From an uncultured Bacilli bacterium (lineage in GTDB: Bacteria > Bacillota_I > Bacilli_A > RF39 > UBA660), in assembly GCA_934155185.1 (NCBI GenBank), contig CAKPGT010000005.1:6886-70885 (forward strand): a stretch of DNA of 64,000 nt, written 5' to 3'. Below, piece by piece: positions 51,371 to 60,379 of this stretch. Under the pieces are notes generated by a model. That model did not search any database, was not told where the DNA came from, and saw only the letters and a list, made by a program, of their open reading frames with translations. The position numbers were made by a program, and so were the translations under genes. The first letter of the stretch is position 1. Each line of letters begins with the position of its first letter.

Positions 51371-52478
51371 TGTATCTATCAATAAAGCTTTTCTTATATT
51401 CATAAAAATTATCATTTTTAATTGATTCTCTAATATTTTCAGTTAGTTTTATTAAGAACCTAATATTATGAATAGATAGAAGTCTGCCTGCATTTACCTC
51501 ACCTGCTGATAATAAATGCTTAACATATGCTTTGGTAAAATTCCTACATGTATAACAGTCACATTCATTATCAATTGGTGAAAAGTCCATTTTGTATTTA
51601 GCATTTCTTAAGTTTATTTTTCCATCAAGTGTAAATGCATTACCATGCCTTGCAAGACGAGTTGGTAATACGCAGTCAAACATATCTATACCTCTTGATA
51701 CTCCTTCTAATATGTCAACTGGCTCTCCTACTCCCATTAAGTACCTTGGTTTATCCTTTGGTAGGTATTTAGTTGCATAAGAAATCATATTATACATGAT
51801 ATCTTTAGGTTCACCTACACTAGTTCCACCAACAGAATATCCATCAAAATCCATCTCGACCGTTTTTACAGCACTTTCACGTCTTAAATCTTCAAATTCT
51901 CCGCCTTGAACTATACCGAAAAGTGACTGGTTAGAATTATTAAATGCATCCTTTCCCCTTTTAGCCCATCTAAGAGTTCTTTGAACCGATTTTTCTACAT
52001 AGTCTCTAGTTGCCGGATATGGAATACATTCATCAAAACTCATCGCTATATCAGAATCTAACTTATTTTGTATTTCTATTGATTTTTCAGGAGTTAAAAA
52101 TAGCTTACTTCCATCAATATGGCTTTTAAACTTTACACCTTCTTCGCTTATATCCTTAGGTTTGGCTAGTGAGAAAACCTGAAAACCACCAGAATCAGTA
52201 AGCGTAGGCCCATCATAATTCATGAATTTGTTTAATCCTCCTGCTTTTTGCACAACATCTTCACCTGGTCTTAGCCATAAGTGATATGTATTTGAAAGAA
52301 CAACAGCACTAGAGCATGCTTTTAATTCCTCTGGCATTAATGTTTTTACATTAGCAAGTGTTCCAACTGGCATAAACATTGGTGTTTCAAATGTTCCATG
52401 ATTAGTTATTAATTTGCCTAATCTTACCATTTCATCATCTTTATTATTTTTTATTAATTCATATTTTATTTTACTCAT
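51363..52478 (-). CDS. tgt: tRNA-guanine transglycosylase
   Basis: 371 residues. Active-site DSGGFQVFSLAKPKDISEEG, nucleophile Asp in GIDMFDCVLPTRLARHG, zinc site CDCYTC...H. Exchanges G34 for preQ1 in GUN-anticodon tRNAs, the step before QueA. Confidence 0.98.
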   Translation of the reverse strand: MSKIKYELIKNNKDDEMVRLGKLITNHGTFETPMFMPVGTLANVKTLMPEELKACSSAVVLSNTYHLWLRPGEDVVQKAGGLNKFMNYDGPTLTDSGGFQVFSLAKPKDISEEGVKFKSHIDGSKLFLTPEKSIEIQNKLDSDIAMSFDECIPYPATRDYVEKSVQRTLRWAKRGKDAFNNSNQSLFGIVQGGEFEDLRRESAVKTVEMDFDGYSVGGTSVGEPKDIMYNMISYATKYLPKDKPRYLMGVGEPVDILEGVSRGIDMFDCVLPTRLARHGNAFTLDGKINLRNAKYKMDFSPIDNECDCYTCRNFTKAYVKHLLSAGEVNAGRLLSIHNIRFLIKLTENIRESIKNDNFYEYKKSFIDRYKK

Positions 52479-52497
52479 AATACACCCACTTTACATT

Positions 52498-53520
52498 TTA
52501 TTTAATAAACATACAGTCGCCAAAGGAAAAGAATCTATATTTTTCTTTAACAGCATGCTTGTATGCATTTAATACATTATCTTTACCTGCCAAAGCGCTA
52601 ATTAGCATTATTAAAGTTGATTTTGGCAAGTGAAAATTAGTTAATAAAGCATCTATACCTTTAAATTTATAGCCAGGATATATAAATATCTTAGTGTTAC
52701 CAGACTGCGCTTTAAAACGTCCATTAGAATCTGCTACAGTCTCTAAAACCCTAGTTGATGTGGTACCTACTGATATAATTCTTTTTCCATTTTCCCTTGT
52801 TTTATTTAAAAGGTTAGCTACCTCATCACTAAGTATATAATACTCAGAATGCATATCGTGCTTAGTAACATCTTCAACTGAAACAGGTCTAAATGTTCCA
52901 AGCCCTACATGTAAAGTAACATAAGCAATATTAACGTTTTTTTCTTTAATTTTTTCTAAATATTCTTTAGTAAAGTGTAACCCTGCCGTTGGCGCGGCAG
53001 CAGAACCAGGATTTTTAGCATAAACTGTCTGATATCTATCTTTATCATCTAATTTTTCTGTTATGTATGGGGGAAGAGGCATTTCTCCTAACCTATCTAA
53101 AATTTCAAGAAATATACCATCATATATAAATTTATATTTTCTAATACCATCATCACCTACAAAAGTGCATTTACATGATAGTTCATCAGAAAACTTAACT
53201 ATAGTTCCTTTCTTTATTCTTTTAGCAGGTTTAGTTAAGCACTCCCATTCATCGTCACCTAAATCTTTAAGCATTAAAACTTCAATAACCGCACCAGTAT
53301 CTGGTTTATGTCCAATTAACCTAGCAGGAATAACCTTAGTATCATTTAATACTAAAGTATCACCTGGATTTAAATAATTTATTAAATCTGTAAAATTATT
53401 ATCACTAAACTCACCCGTATTTTTATCAAGCACCATCATTCTTGATGCATTTCTATTTTTTAAAGGAGTCTGTGCAATTAGTTCTTTTGGTAGCTCATAA
53501 TCAAAATCATCTGTTTTCAT
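52498..53520 (-). CDS. queA: S-adenosylmethionine:tRNA ribosyltransferase-isomerase
   Basis: 340 residues. FDYELPKELIAQTPLKNRNA at the N-terminus and PGSAAAPTAGLHFT in the core. Converts preQ1 in tRNA to epoxyqueuosine. Cotranscribed with tgt (19 bases). Confidence 0.98.
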   Translation of the reverse strand: MKTDDFDYELPKELIAQTPLKNRNASRMMVLDKNTGEFSDNNFTDLINYLNPGDTLVLNDTKVIPARLIGHKPDTGAVIEVLMLKDLGDDEWECLTKPAKRIKKGTIVKFSDELSCKCTFVGDDGIRKYKFIYDGIFLEILDRLGEMPLPPYITEKLDDKDRYQTVYAKNPGSAAAPTAGLHFTKEYLEKIKEKNVNIAYVTLHVGLGTFRPVSVEDVTKHDMHSEYYILSDEVANLLNKTRENGKRIISVGTTSTRVLETVADSNGRFKAQSGNTKIFIYPGYKFKGIDALLTNFHLPKSTLIMLISALAGKDNVLNAYKHAVKEKYRFFSFGDCMFIK

Positions 53521-53597
53521 TTTCTTTTTCCTTTCTACAAAATAAATAAACCATAATATGATATATATTATAGTTCATTTTATAGTAATTAGCAATT

Positions 53598-54596
53598 TTA
53601 TTTAGTATCTTTAACTATATTTAAATGTTTATATGCAAGGTCTGTTACAATTCTACCTCTTGGAGTTCTTTTAAGGTATCCAATTTGGAGTAAATAAGGC
53701 TCACATACATCTTCTATAGTTGACACTTCTTCTCCTATTGAAGCTGCAACCGCCTCAACACCAACTGGCCCACCATTAAACTTATATATTATTGTCTTTA
53801 ATAATTCGTAGTCAACTTCATCTAATCCTAGTTTGTCTACCTTAAGTGAATCAAGTGCATACTTTGTTATGTCAAGCGTGATTGTGCCATCTCCTTTAAC
53901 AAGCGCAAAATCACTTACTCTTTTAAGAAGCCTATTTGCAATTCTAGGTGTTCTTCTACATCTATTGGCAAGTTCTTTTGCAGCATCATCTTCTATAACT
54001 AGATTAAGAACCCTAGCACTTCTTTTAATAATTAATGTTATTTCTTCTTCTGTGTAGTAATTTAGCTTAGATACTATACCAAACCGGTCACGAAGCGGTG
54101 CGGATAAATCCCCTGCTCTTGTTGTTGCCCCAACTAAGGTAAAATGGGGCAAGTCTATTCTTAAATTTCTATTAGAACCCTCACTTCCAACCATTATATC
54201 TAGTGTAAAATCTTCCATTGCAGAATAAAGAATTTCTTCAACAAACCTTGGAATACGATGTATCTCATCAATAAATAATACATCACCCTCATCTAAGGAC
54301 GATAAAATAGCAGCCAAATCGCCAGACTTTTCTATGGTAGGACCTGATGCTGTTTTAATATTTGCGCCCATCTCATTAGCAATAACGTAAGACAAAGTTG
54401 TTTTACCAAGGCCTGGTGGCCCATAAAGAAGTACATGATCAAGTGCCTCTCCTCTTATTTTAGCAGCTTCCATAAATATCTTAATATTCTCTTTAATATC
54501 TTTTTGACCAATATATTCATCTATGGTTTGAGGCCTTATAGTAGCTTCAAAATTATCTTCTTTTAATTTGTCTGCCGTAACTAACCTATCATTCAT
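53598..54596 (-). CDS. ruvB: Holliday junction branch migration helicase RuvB
   Basis: 332 residues. IRPQTIDEYIGQKDIKENI, Walker A YGPPGLGKTT, Walker B LFIDEIHR, arginine finger segment GATTRAGDLSAPLRDRFG, C-terminal winged helix ending LQIGYLKRTPRGRIVT. Confidence 0.98.
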   Translation of the reverse strand: MNDRLVTADKLKEDNFEATIRPQTIDEYIGQKDIKENIKIFMEAAKIRGEALDHVLLYGPPGLGKTTLSYVIANEMGANIKTASGPTIEKSGDLAAILSSLDEGDVLFIDEIHRIPRFVEEILYSAMEDFTLDIMVGSEGSNRNLRIDLPHFTLVGATTRAGDLSAPLRDRFGIVSKLNYYTEEEITLIIKRSARVLNLVIEDDAAKELANRCRRTPRIANRLLKRVSDFALVKGDGTITLDITKYALDSLKVDKLGLDEVDYELLKTIIYKFNGGPVGVEAVAASIGEEVSTIEDVCEPYLLQIGYLKRTPRGRIVTDLAYKHLNIVKDTK

Positions 54597-54618
54597 TATA
54601 GCATCCTCCTTTCATCTT

Positions 54619-55170
54619 TTATTTAAGTAACAATTTTAGTGCATCTTTAATCTGGTCTTCAAGAGCCTTATTAGTATCAATATTAGGAAGAATCCTTTTA
54701 ATATCAGCTGGTCTATAACCCAAAGACTTAAGAGTTTCAGTAAGCTCTGTATAATCTTTCTTTGTATCAATAGGATCACTTGCTAGCTTACCTTTTAAAT
54801 CAAGAATTATTTGCCTTGCAACCTTATCTCCTATCTTAGGAAATTTCTTTAAATAACTAATATCACCAGAATCTATTGCACTATATAACTCATTAATATT
54901 ATTAACAGATAACATAGGTAGTGCCATCTTACATCCTAAACCTTTAACCCCTATTAACTTTAAAAATAAATCCTTATTTTCTTTAGTCTTAAAACCATAT
55001 AAAGTATTTTCATCTTCTCTTATTTGTTGATATAAGTATATAGTTACCTCTTCACCCTCTTTGTAAGAAAACGGATTTGAAACAAAAACCATATAACCTA
55101 TTCCATTATTTTCTATAACTACATAACTGTTTTCTATATCAGTTATAATACCTTTAATATATGAATACAT
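54619..55170 (-). CDS. ruvA: Holliday junction protein RuvA
   Basis: 183 residues. OB domain (MYSYIKGIITDIENSYVVIE), helix-hairpin-helix pair around LIGVKGLGCKMALPML and FPKIGDKVARQIILDLKGKL, and the C-terminal RuvB-binding domain. Directly upstream of ruvB. Confidence 0.97.
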   Translation of the reverse strand: MYSYIKGIITDIENSYVVIENNGIGYMVFVSNPFSYKEGEEVTIYLYQQIREDENTLYGFKTKENKDLFLKLIGVKGLGCKMALPMLSVNNINELYSAIDSGDISYLKKFPKIGDKVARQIILDLKGKLASDPIDTKKDYTELTETLKSLGYRPADIKRILPNIDTNKALEDQIKDALKLLLK

Positions 55171-55234
55171 AATTTAAACCTCACTTATGAATTAATTGTA
55201 TCACGAACAATTGTATATTGCAAATATAAAATTT

Positions 55235-55714
55235 CTATTTTTTTATATCAAAAAGTGATAAGAAAAATATTGGCTGCTTAATAGCTTCCATTGATACTAT
55301 TTTATCAGCTATTGTAACTACCCATGATTCCTTATATTTTGGTGGTATTATATTTAAAGGAAACATATGCCTTAGAATTATATTAGAAGTCTTCTCATCT
55401 ATATAATTAGGAAAATATTTTTTTGAATTTTCTAAAGCCTCTTTAGCATGCGTAAAACCATGTTTCTTAAATAGTGGTCTTTTAATTTTATCACTTTGCC
55501 ATGGTTTATAGTAAAAGTCATGTAAAAGACCACCAATAGCAGCTTTTTTATAGTCACCAATTTTAAGTTTCTTAGAAATTTTATACGCCATTATAGACAC
55601 TTTTAAGCTGTGATCATAAACACTTATCTTTCCGTGATGCATATAACTTTTTCTTTTAATAAATTCTTCATGGTTTAATATCTCATTTACAATTTCATAA
55701 TATTCACTCATCAT
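55235..55714 (-). CDS. HD domain phosphohydrolase
   Basis: 159 residues. Metal-binding His in SVYDHSLKVSIMAYKI, the HD pair in IGGLLHDFYYKPW, a third His in KHGFTHAKEALEN and IILRHMFPL; Asp in VVTIADKIVSMEA. A typical small HDIG-like fold with all residues present. Substrate unknown. Confidence 0.88.
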   Translation of the reverse strand: MMSEYYEIVNEILNHEEFIKRKSYMHHGKISVYDHSLKVSIMAYKISKKLKIGDYKKAAIGGLLHDFYYKPWQSDKIKRPLFKKHGFTHAKEALENSKKYFPNYIDEKTSNIILRHMFPLNIIPPKYKESWVVTIADKIVSMEAIKQPIFFLSLFDIKK

Positions 55715-55811
55715 CTCACCCTACTATAATAATATCACAGTTTTATAATTTACCATAAACTTTTTTTAAAATTACCTTATTTTATAAAAAGCAGCACTAA
55801 AATTTGATGCT

Positions 55812-56357
55812 TTAATTTATCTTACTTTCAATTTCATTTAATATATCTATAGTTTTATCTACCTTTATTGTATTTATTCCAATCTTACTTGCACTATCTA
55901 CGTTTTTTATATTATCATCTAGGAAAAGAAGTTCATCTGGTTTTATATTATACTTATTTAATATGTACTCATAGAAATCTTTATTAGGCTTTATTCTATG
56001 TATTTCTGCTGAAATAATAACATCATCTAAATATGTTACACCAAATGTTTCTCCAATGTAATTTCTTATAAATGATACATGATTAGTTGCAATTATAATT
56101 TTAATATCAGGAAATTTTTCTTTTATTTTTTTAAACAAGTCATTATCCCTTACTTCATACAATCTTTCTATAAGTGATTCAGTAGTTCTAATTATAACAT
56201 TGTCTTTTTCTATTATTTTTCTAGCTTCTTTTAAATAATCTGAATCATTAATGTTTGGTCCAAAAAGCCTTTCTATCTTCTCTTCTTCAAAAGACATATT
56301 AATGTCCTTTTCACTTACTAACACACCAACTAAATCAAAAGCTATTACTTTAATCAT
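55812..56357 (-). CDS. HAD-like hydrolase (family IA)
   Basis: 181 residues. Motif I is IAFDLVGVLV: the nucleophile Asp is present, but the usual second Asp (D+2) is Val, as in the YihX-like group where it is Gly or Asn. Motif II IIIATNH, motif III Lys in HRIKPNKDFY, motif IV LLFLDDNIKNVDSA. Loss of the D+2 general acid may alter or slow phosphatase activity. Confidence 0.87.
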   Translation of the reverse strand: MIKVIAFDLVGVLVSEKDINMSFEEEKIERLFGPNINDSDYLKEARKIIEKDNVIIRTTESLIERLYEVRDNDLFKKIKEKFPDIKIIIATNHVSFIRNYIGETFGVTYLDDVIISAEIHRIKPNKDFYEYILNKYNIKPDELLFLDDNIKNVDSASKIGINTIKVDKTIDILNEIESKIN

Positions 56358-56511
56358 TTTTCCTCCTAAATATCTTTTCTAAAATAAAAATTTATTATAG
56401 TATATTCTCTATTAAATATAACTCTACAATTAGTATACCATAGGTTTAATATATTTTATAGATTATAAAGAAAGGCTATGGTAGAATAATGCTTGAAAGG
56501 AGGATTACTAT

Positions 56512-57093
56512 ATGAGTAATTTAAAAAAGAAGTATAATGAGACAATTGTGCAAAAGGAAAAAACTAAAAGAAAAATTGATGAACTTAAGAAAAATCATTT
56601 TGTAGAAGAATATATTAAGCTATGCAAAAAAGAAAGCATTTTGGCAAGTAAAGAAAAAAAGTTATATACGCAGATTAAAACTGAAACATATACCTCTTGC
56701 AATCATATTTGGGTCATAACAGACTCTAACTATGATTATTGTGAGGGAAGATCATATAAACAATATGGGTGCATAAAGTGCGGTCTAAATCAGGGCTTAC
56801 TTGAAAGATCTTCTAGATTGCCCTTCTTCTCACCTAAAGATATATTTACAAAAGATGAAATTATAATGTTAAATTGTATGAATCAAAAGGAAGGAATAAA
56901 TGTGAAATACACTGATATATGCTGCAAGCTTGACGTTGCTAAAAATTTATACTTAAAAATCAAAAATGCTTTTCCTAATATTGATGATGAAACTATTCTT
57001 AAATATTTTGAAATAGAAATAAATAATTCTAAAGAAGGCAAAGAACAGGTTAAGGTTAAAAAGAAAACACCAAACAATATAAAAACAAATTAG
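56512..57093 (+). CDS. Unknown protein with coiled coil and zinc-binding-like Cys pairs
   Basis: 193 residues: an N-terminal coiled coil (about 1-60), then SCNHIWVI...CEGRSYKQYGCIKCGLNQGL with one Cys-x-His and one CxxC pair (about residues 63-103), suggesting a zinc ribbon, and a helical C-terminal part with basic tail. AAAGGAGG precedes the ATG. No family recognised. Confidence 0.65.
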   Translation: MSNLKKKYNETIVQKEKTKRKIDELKKNHFVEEYIKLCKKESILASKEKKLYTQIKTETYTSCNHIWVITDSNYDYCEGRSYKQYGCIKCGLNQGLLERSSRLPFFSPKDIFTKDEIIMLNCMNQKEGINVKYTDICCKLDVAKNLYLKIKNAFPNIDDETILKYFEIEINNSKEGKEQVKVKKKTPNNIKTN

Positions 57094-57122
57094 CTCTGCA
57101 TTTAAAGCTAATTTGTTTTAAT
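57083..57122 (+). terminator. Terminator of the coiled-coil gene
   Basis: AAACAAATTAGCT pairs with AGCTAATTTGTTT over a 10-base loop; includes the TAG stop. Confidence 0.75.
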
Positions 57123-57136
57123 TAATATGAGAGATG

Positions 57137-57610
57137 TTATTTTTCCTTTTTCTTTACTAACGTTTTTTCATTATCCGCATAAACAACACTAAACTTTATT
57201 CCATTTAAATTATTTATAATTGCTTTTGACTCAAAGTCTATCATATCTTCTGGCAATCTAGTTATATCACACCACATTAATTCTGAACATTTTTCAGGTT
57301 CAGCAATTTTTATTTTTCCGGTATAATCGCTTACTTCAAAGTACACATCATAATACGGTCTTAGTGACTTATTTTTCCTGCAAGCAACAAATGTATCACA
57401 TATATCTTCCGTTTTTATATTTATGTCTAATTCTTCTTTTGCTTCTCTTATAGCAGCTTCATAAGGATTTTCTCCCTCATCAATGTGTCCAGCTGGAAGT
57501 GCTAAAAAGCCAGGCCATAACTTAGTCCCTTGTCTCCTTTGCAACAATATTTCCCCTTTATCATTCTTAATAATTAAGTATATTGATGATAAAAATTCTT
57601 CTCTTCCCAT
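57137..57610 (-). CDS. NUDIX hydrolase
   Basis: About 157 residues starting at ATG 57610 (MGREEFLSSIYL), with AGGAAACAGAGG upstream; the frame extends to 57679 without a ribosome site. Full Nudix box: GHIDEGENPYEAAIREAKEE followed by LDI. It resembles ADP-ribose or MutT-like enzymes (LALPAGHIDEGE). Substrate not determined. Confidence 0.9.
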   Translation of the reverse strand: MGREEFLSSIYLIIKNDKGEILLQRRQGTKLWPGFLALPAGHIDEGENPYEAAIREAKEELDINIKTEDICDTFVACRKNKSLRPYYDVYFEVSDYTGKIKIAEPEKCSELMWCDITRLPEDMIDFESKAIINNLNGIKFSVVYADNEKTLVKKKEK

Positions 57611-57800
57611 ACCTCTGTTTCCTTTTCTTGAATTAAACTTTTTTGTATGGCAATACCTCTTACCGTTACTACCATGCAATTACAGTGTATCATAAATAAT
57701 AATTCGTGTAAACTATATTTCCTTTTTTATAACAATTTTAGCTCAAATTTTATTTATATATAAATAATTATGATATAATCAGTTTATAAGGAGAGACAAT

Positions 57801-58532
57801 ATGCACATAAATAAAAATTTACAAAAATATATCGAAGAAAATATTTTTCCTAGCTATGAAAAAAATGATCTAGGACATAATTTAGAACATATTAAGTATG
57901 TTATAAATAGAAGCTTAAAATTTGCCAATCAAATTAATAATATTAATTATGACATGGTTTATGTGGTTGCAGCCTACCATGATATTGGGCATTATATTGA
58001 TGCTAAAAATCATGAAAAAGTTTCAGCTGAAATGTTACTTAAGGATTCAAACTTAAGAAAGTTTTTTACTGAAGATGATATAAAAATAATGGCTGATGCA
58101 GTATATGATCACAGGGCGAGTATGGATAGTGAACCCAGAAGTATATATGGAAAAATAGTATCTTCAGCAGATAGAAACACATTAGTAGAAGTACCATTAA
58201 AAAGAACATATGCTTATAGGATAAAGCATAAGCCCGATTCCCAATTAGATGAAATAATTGAAGAATCTAGAATGCATATAATTGATAAATTTGGTAAAAA
58301 AGGTTATGCAACTAAAAAGATGTATTTTGAAGACTTAGATTACAAAAAGTTTTTAAAGGAGATAGCAATTTTAGCTGAAAACAAAGAAGCATTTAGAAAA
58401 AAATTCATTGAAGTAAATAAGATTGATGAGCAAAAATATTATGCCAAAAATGCTTGTCAAGCTACCTTAAATTATGATGCAACAAAAGACGCTCAAGAAA
58501 AAACTGCTTATGCTAAAACTTTTAAAAAATAA
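57801..58532 (+). CDS. HD domain protein
   Basis: 243 residues. Metal site His in NDLGHNLEHIKYVI, HD in VAAYHDIGHYIDAKNHEKVS, later AVYDHRAS and SSADRN. The set H...HD...D of an active HD phosphohydrolase is complete. A Lys/Ala-rich helical tail follows. GGAGAGA precedes the ATG. Substrate unknown. Confidence 0.88.
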   Translation: MHINKNLQKYIEENIFPSYEKNDLGHNLEHIKYVINRSLKFANQINNINYDMVYVVAAYHDIGHYIDAKNHEKVSAEMLLKDSNLRKFFTEDDIKIMADAVYDHRASMDSEPRSIYGKIVSSADRNTLVEVPLKRTYAYRIKHKPDSQLDEIIEESRMHIIDKFGKKGYATKKMYFEDLDYKKFLKEIAILAENKEAFRKKFIEVNKIDEQKYYAKNACQATLNYDATKDAQEKTAYAKTFKK

Positions 58533-58562
58533 TACTAATTAACTATTATTATTAACTTTATA

Positions 58563-58598
58563 TGAGAAAAAGGTTAATCAAAATTAGCCTTTTCTCTT
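58563..58598 (+). terminator. Terminator of the HD gene
   Basis: GAGAAAAAGGTTAAT pairs with ATTAGCCTTTTCTC (minor mismatches), then TTTG. From 58599 to 58789 I see no feature. Confidence 0.75.
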
Positions 58599-58789
58599 TG
58601 TTGTAAATGTCAATTTTTTCACAAAAAGTTATTAGTTAAAAAAGTAAATGCAAGTTAAAAAATACAAATTAAAGAAGTTACATTTAATCCTAGAATAGTA
58701 TTAAATAATCATTTTTGTAATAGTAAAATAAAATTGTTATTGAAAATTTTAAAAATAGCTCAAAACAAGACCAAAGCTAATTTATGTAT

Positions 58790-58826
58790 CAAAAAAGTCC
58801 TTATAATATAAGGGCTTGTTTTTTTA
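58790..58826. terminator. Bidirectional terminator after tRNA-Thr
   Basis: AAGTCCTTATA (58795-58805) and TATAAGGGCTT (58807-58817) pair, with T-runs on both strands. Confidence 0.8.
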
Positions 58827-58901
58827 TGGTGCCTCCTGTAAGAATCGAACTTACAATTCAGCCTTACCATGGCTGCGTTATACCACTTAACTAAGGAGGC
58901 A
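58827..58901 (-). tRNA. tRNA-Thr (GGT anticodon)
   Basis: 75 nt including an encoded CCA. Acceptor TGCCTCC/GGAGGCA, D arm TTAGTTAAGTGGTATAA, anticodon stem CAGCC/GGCTG with loop ATGGTAA (U33, anticodon GGT), T arm GTAAG-TTCGATT-CTTAC. All four stems are complete. It is the only tRNA in the window. Confidence 0.96.
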
Positions 58902-58958
58902 TTACAAATACATTTTATCATAATAAAATATTATATACAATAAAATGTATTATATATT

Positions 58959-60371
58959 CTAAACTTTTAATTTTGTTAGTCTTTTCAAATAATAATTATA
59001 TTTAAATAAAGTTACAAGTAAAACAAAACCAATAAGTATTAATGCAAATATTAGTGGCATTTGAATAAAACCATATGTTAATTTAAGTTCATTTGATAAT
59101 TCAAAATAAACTAAATTATAAGCAAGAGATGTCTTAAACACACATGATAATAAATTATCAAAAGAAGCATCAAGAAATGATTTATGTTTGCCAGAATCAA
59201 TATTATAAATAAGCATACTTATAATACCAACTATAAAAGCTAATACAAATGAATCATAATTTACTTCATAAAAGTTTTTAGCTAAATTTATAATACAAAA
59301 TACACTTACAATAAGTAAAATAATAGTAAGTATAATATTATAAATACTGATTTTTTTAGTATACACTAATTCATTTTGTTTATTTTTTCTTTCAGCTAGT
59401 TTGGAATTAATAAATAAGGATAATTCATCATCCTCTCTTTTCACATGTTCTTTTATAACTTTTTCTATATCATTTGCATCTATATTCGTCTTTTTATTTA
59501 ACTCATTTGTAAAGGAAAAAGCATCATTTTCTAGTAAAATACTAAATATAGAACTTCCCTCTTCTTTTTCATTATTTGATATTTCTTCTTTTATATTATC
59601 GGCAAAAGAAGCTGGAATTTTTAATATTATACTTCTTTTTTGATCATATAAAAATTCTAATGTTTCATCGGTTTTTTTTATTTGTTCTCTTAAAGTACTA
59701 ACTCTTTTATTTGCAAGATCTATAAGATTATTAATCTTAATTTTTTCACTTCTCTTCTTTCCTTTTTTTAAGAAGTTCATATCAATAAAACTATATATAT
59801 TAATTATGCCAAATATGCCAAAAGGCAATGTTAATATTAGTAAATAATTTCTATTTATCAAATTAAATATTAAACAAAGAAGAAAGAATATGCCATTTAT
59901 AAAGTCATATATATTCTTAATCTTTTTTCCATCTATTCTATATAAGTTAGCTGCCATAATATTCTGATTTATAAAAGTTATACTGCTTTCATATATTTTT
60001 TTCATTAATTCCTTGCTTATTATTTCTTTTTTTACTTTTTTTAAGTTATCCACTTCTTTATAATCAGAAAAGTATTCCTCAATTTCCTTTTCAAGAATTT
60101 TATCTTCTTTTTTTATATCTAATTTTTTAGCATCTTCAAACGTCTTTTTTAGTTCTTTTAATTCTTCATCATTAAGATATAAGTTAAAATTACGGGTTTG
60201 TGCTTTTATAGCCGTTAGATATCCATAATAATTTTTAGGATATTCTTTTATTAAACTATTTGATTTTTCTAAGGCACCAGAATAGTCTTCCTCTTTAAAG
60301 CAAACTGTTATTCCTTCCTTTTTCTTATCAAAAGTTTTATCTTTCTTTATACTTTTTTTCTTCTTTTTCAT
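58959..60371 (-). CDS. Unknown multi-pass membrane protein with N-terminal TPR-like region
   Basis: 470 residues. A Lys-rich start is followed by a TPR-like helical segment (about 20-60, EDYSGALEKSNSLIKEYPKNYYGYL). Membrane helices lie at about 155-200 (two), 345-365, 375-395 and 430-455. Between them is a charged coiled-coil cytoplasmic domain (about 210-330). No family recognised. It follows glyS by eight bases. Confidence 0.65.
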   Translation of the reverse strand: MKKKKKSIKKDKTFDKKKEGITVCFKEEDYSGALEKSNSLIKEYPKNYYGYLTAIKAQTRNFNLYLNDEELKELKKTFEDAKKLDIKKEDKILEKEIEEYFSDYKEVDNLKKVKKEIISKELMKKIYESSITFINQNIMAANLYRIDGKKIKNIYDFINGIFFLLCLIFNLINRNYLLILTLPFGIFGIINIYSFIDMNFLKKGKKRSEKIKINNLIDLANKRVSTLREQIKKTDETLEFLYDQKRSIILKIPASFADNIKEEISNNEKEEGSSIFSILLENDAFSFTNELNKKTNIDANDIEKVIKEHVKREDDELSLFINSKLAERKNKQNELVYTKKISIYNIILTIILLIVSVFCIINLAKNFYEVNYDSFVLAFIVGIISMLIYNIDSGKHKSFLDASFDNLLSCVFKTSLAYNLVYFELSNELKLTYGFIQMPLIFALILIGFVLLVTLFKYNYYLKRLTKLKV

Positions 60372-60379
60372 AAGAACCC

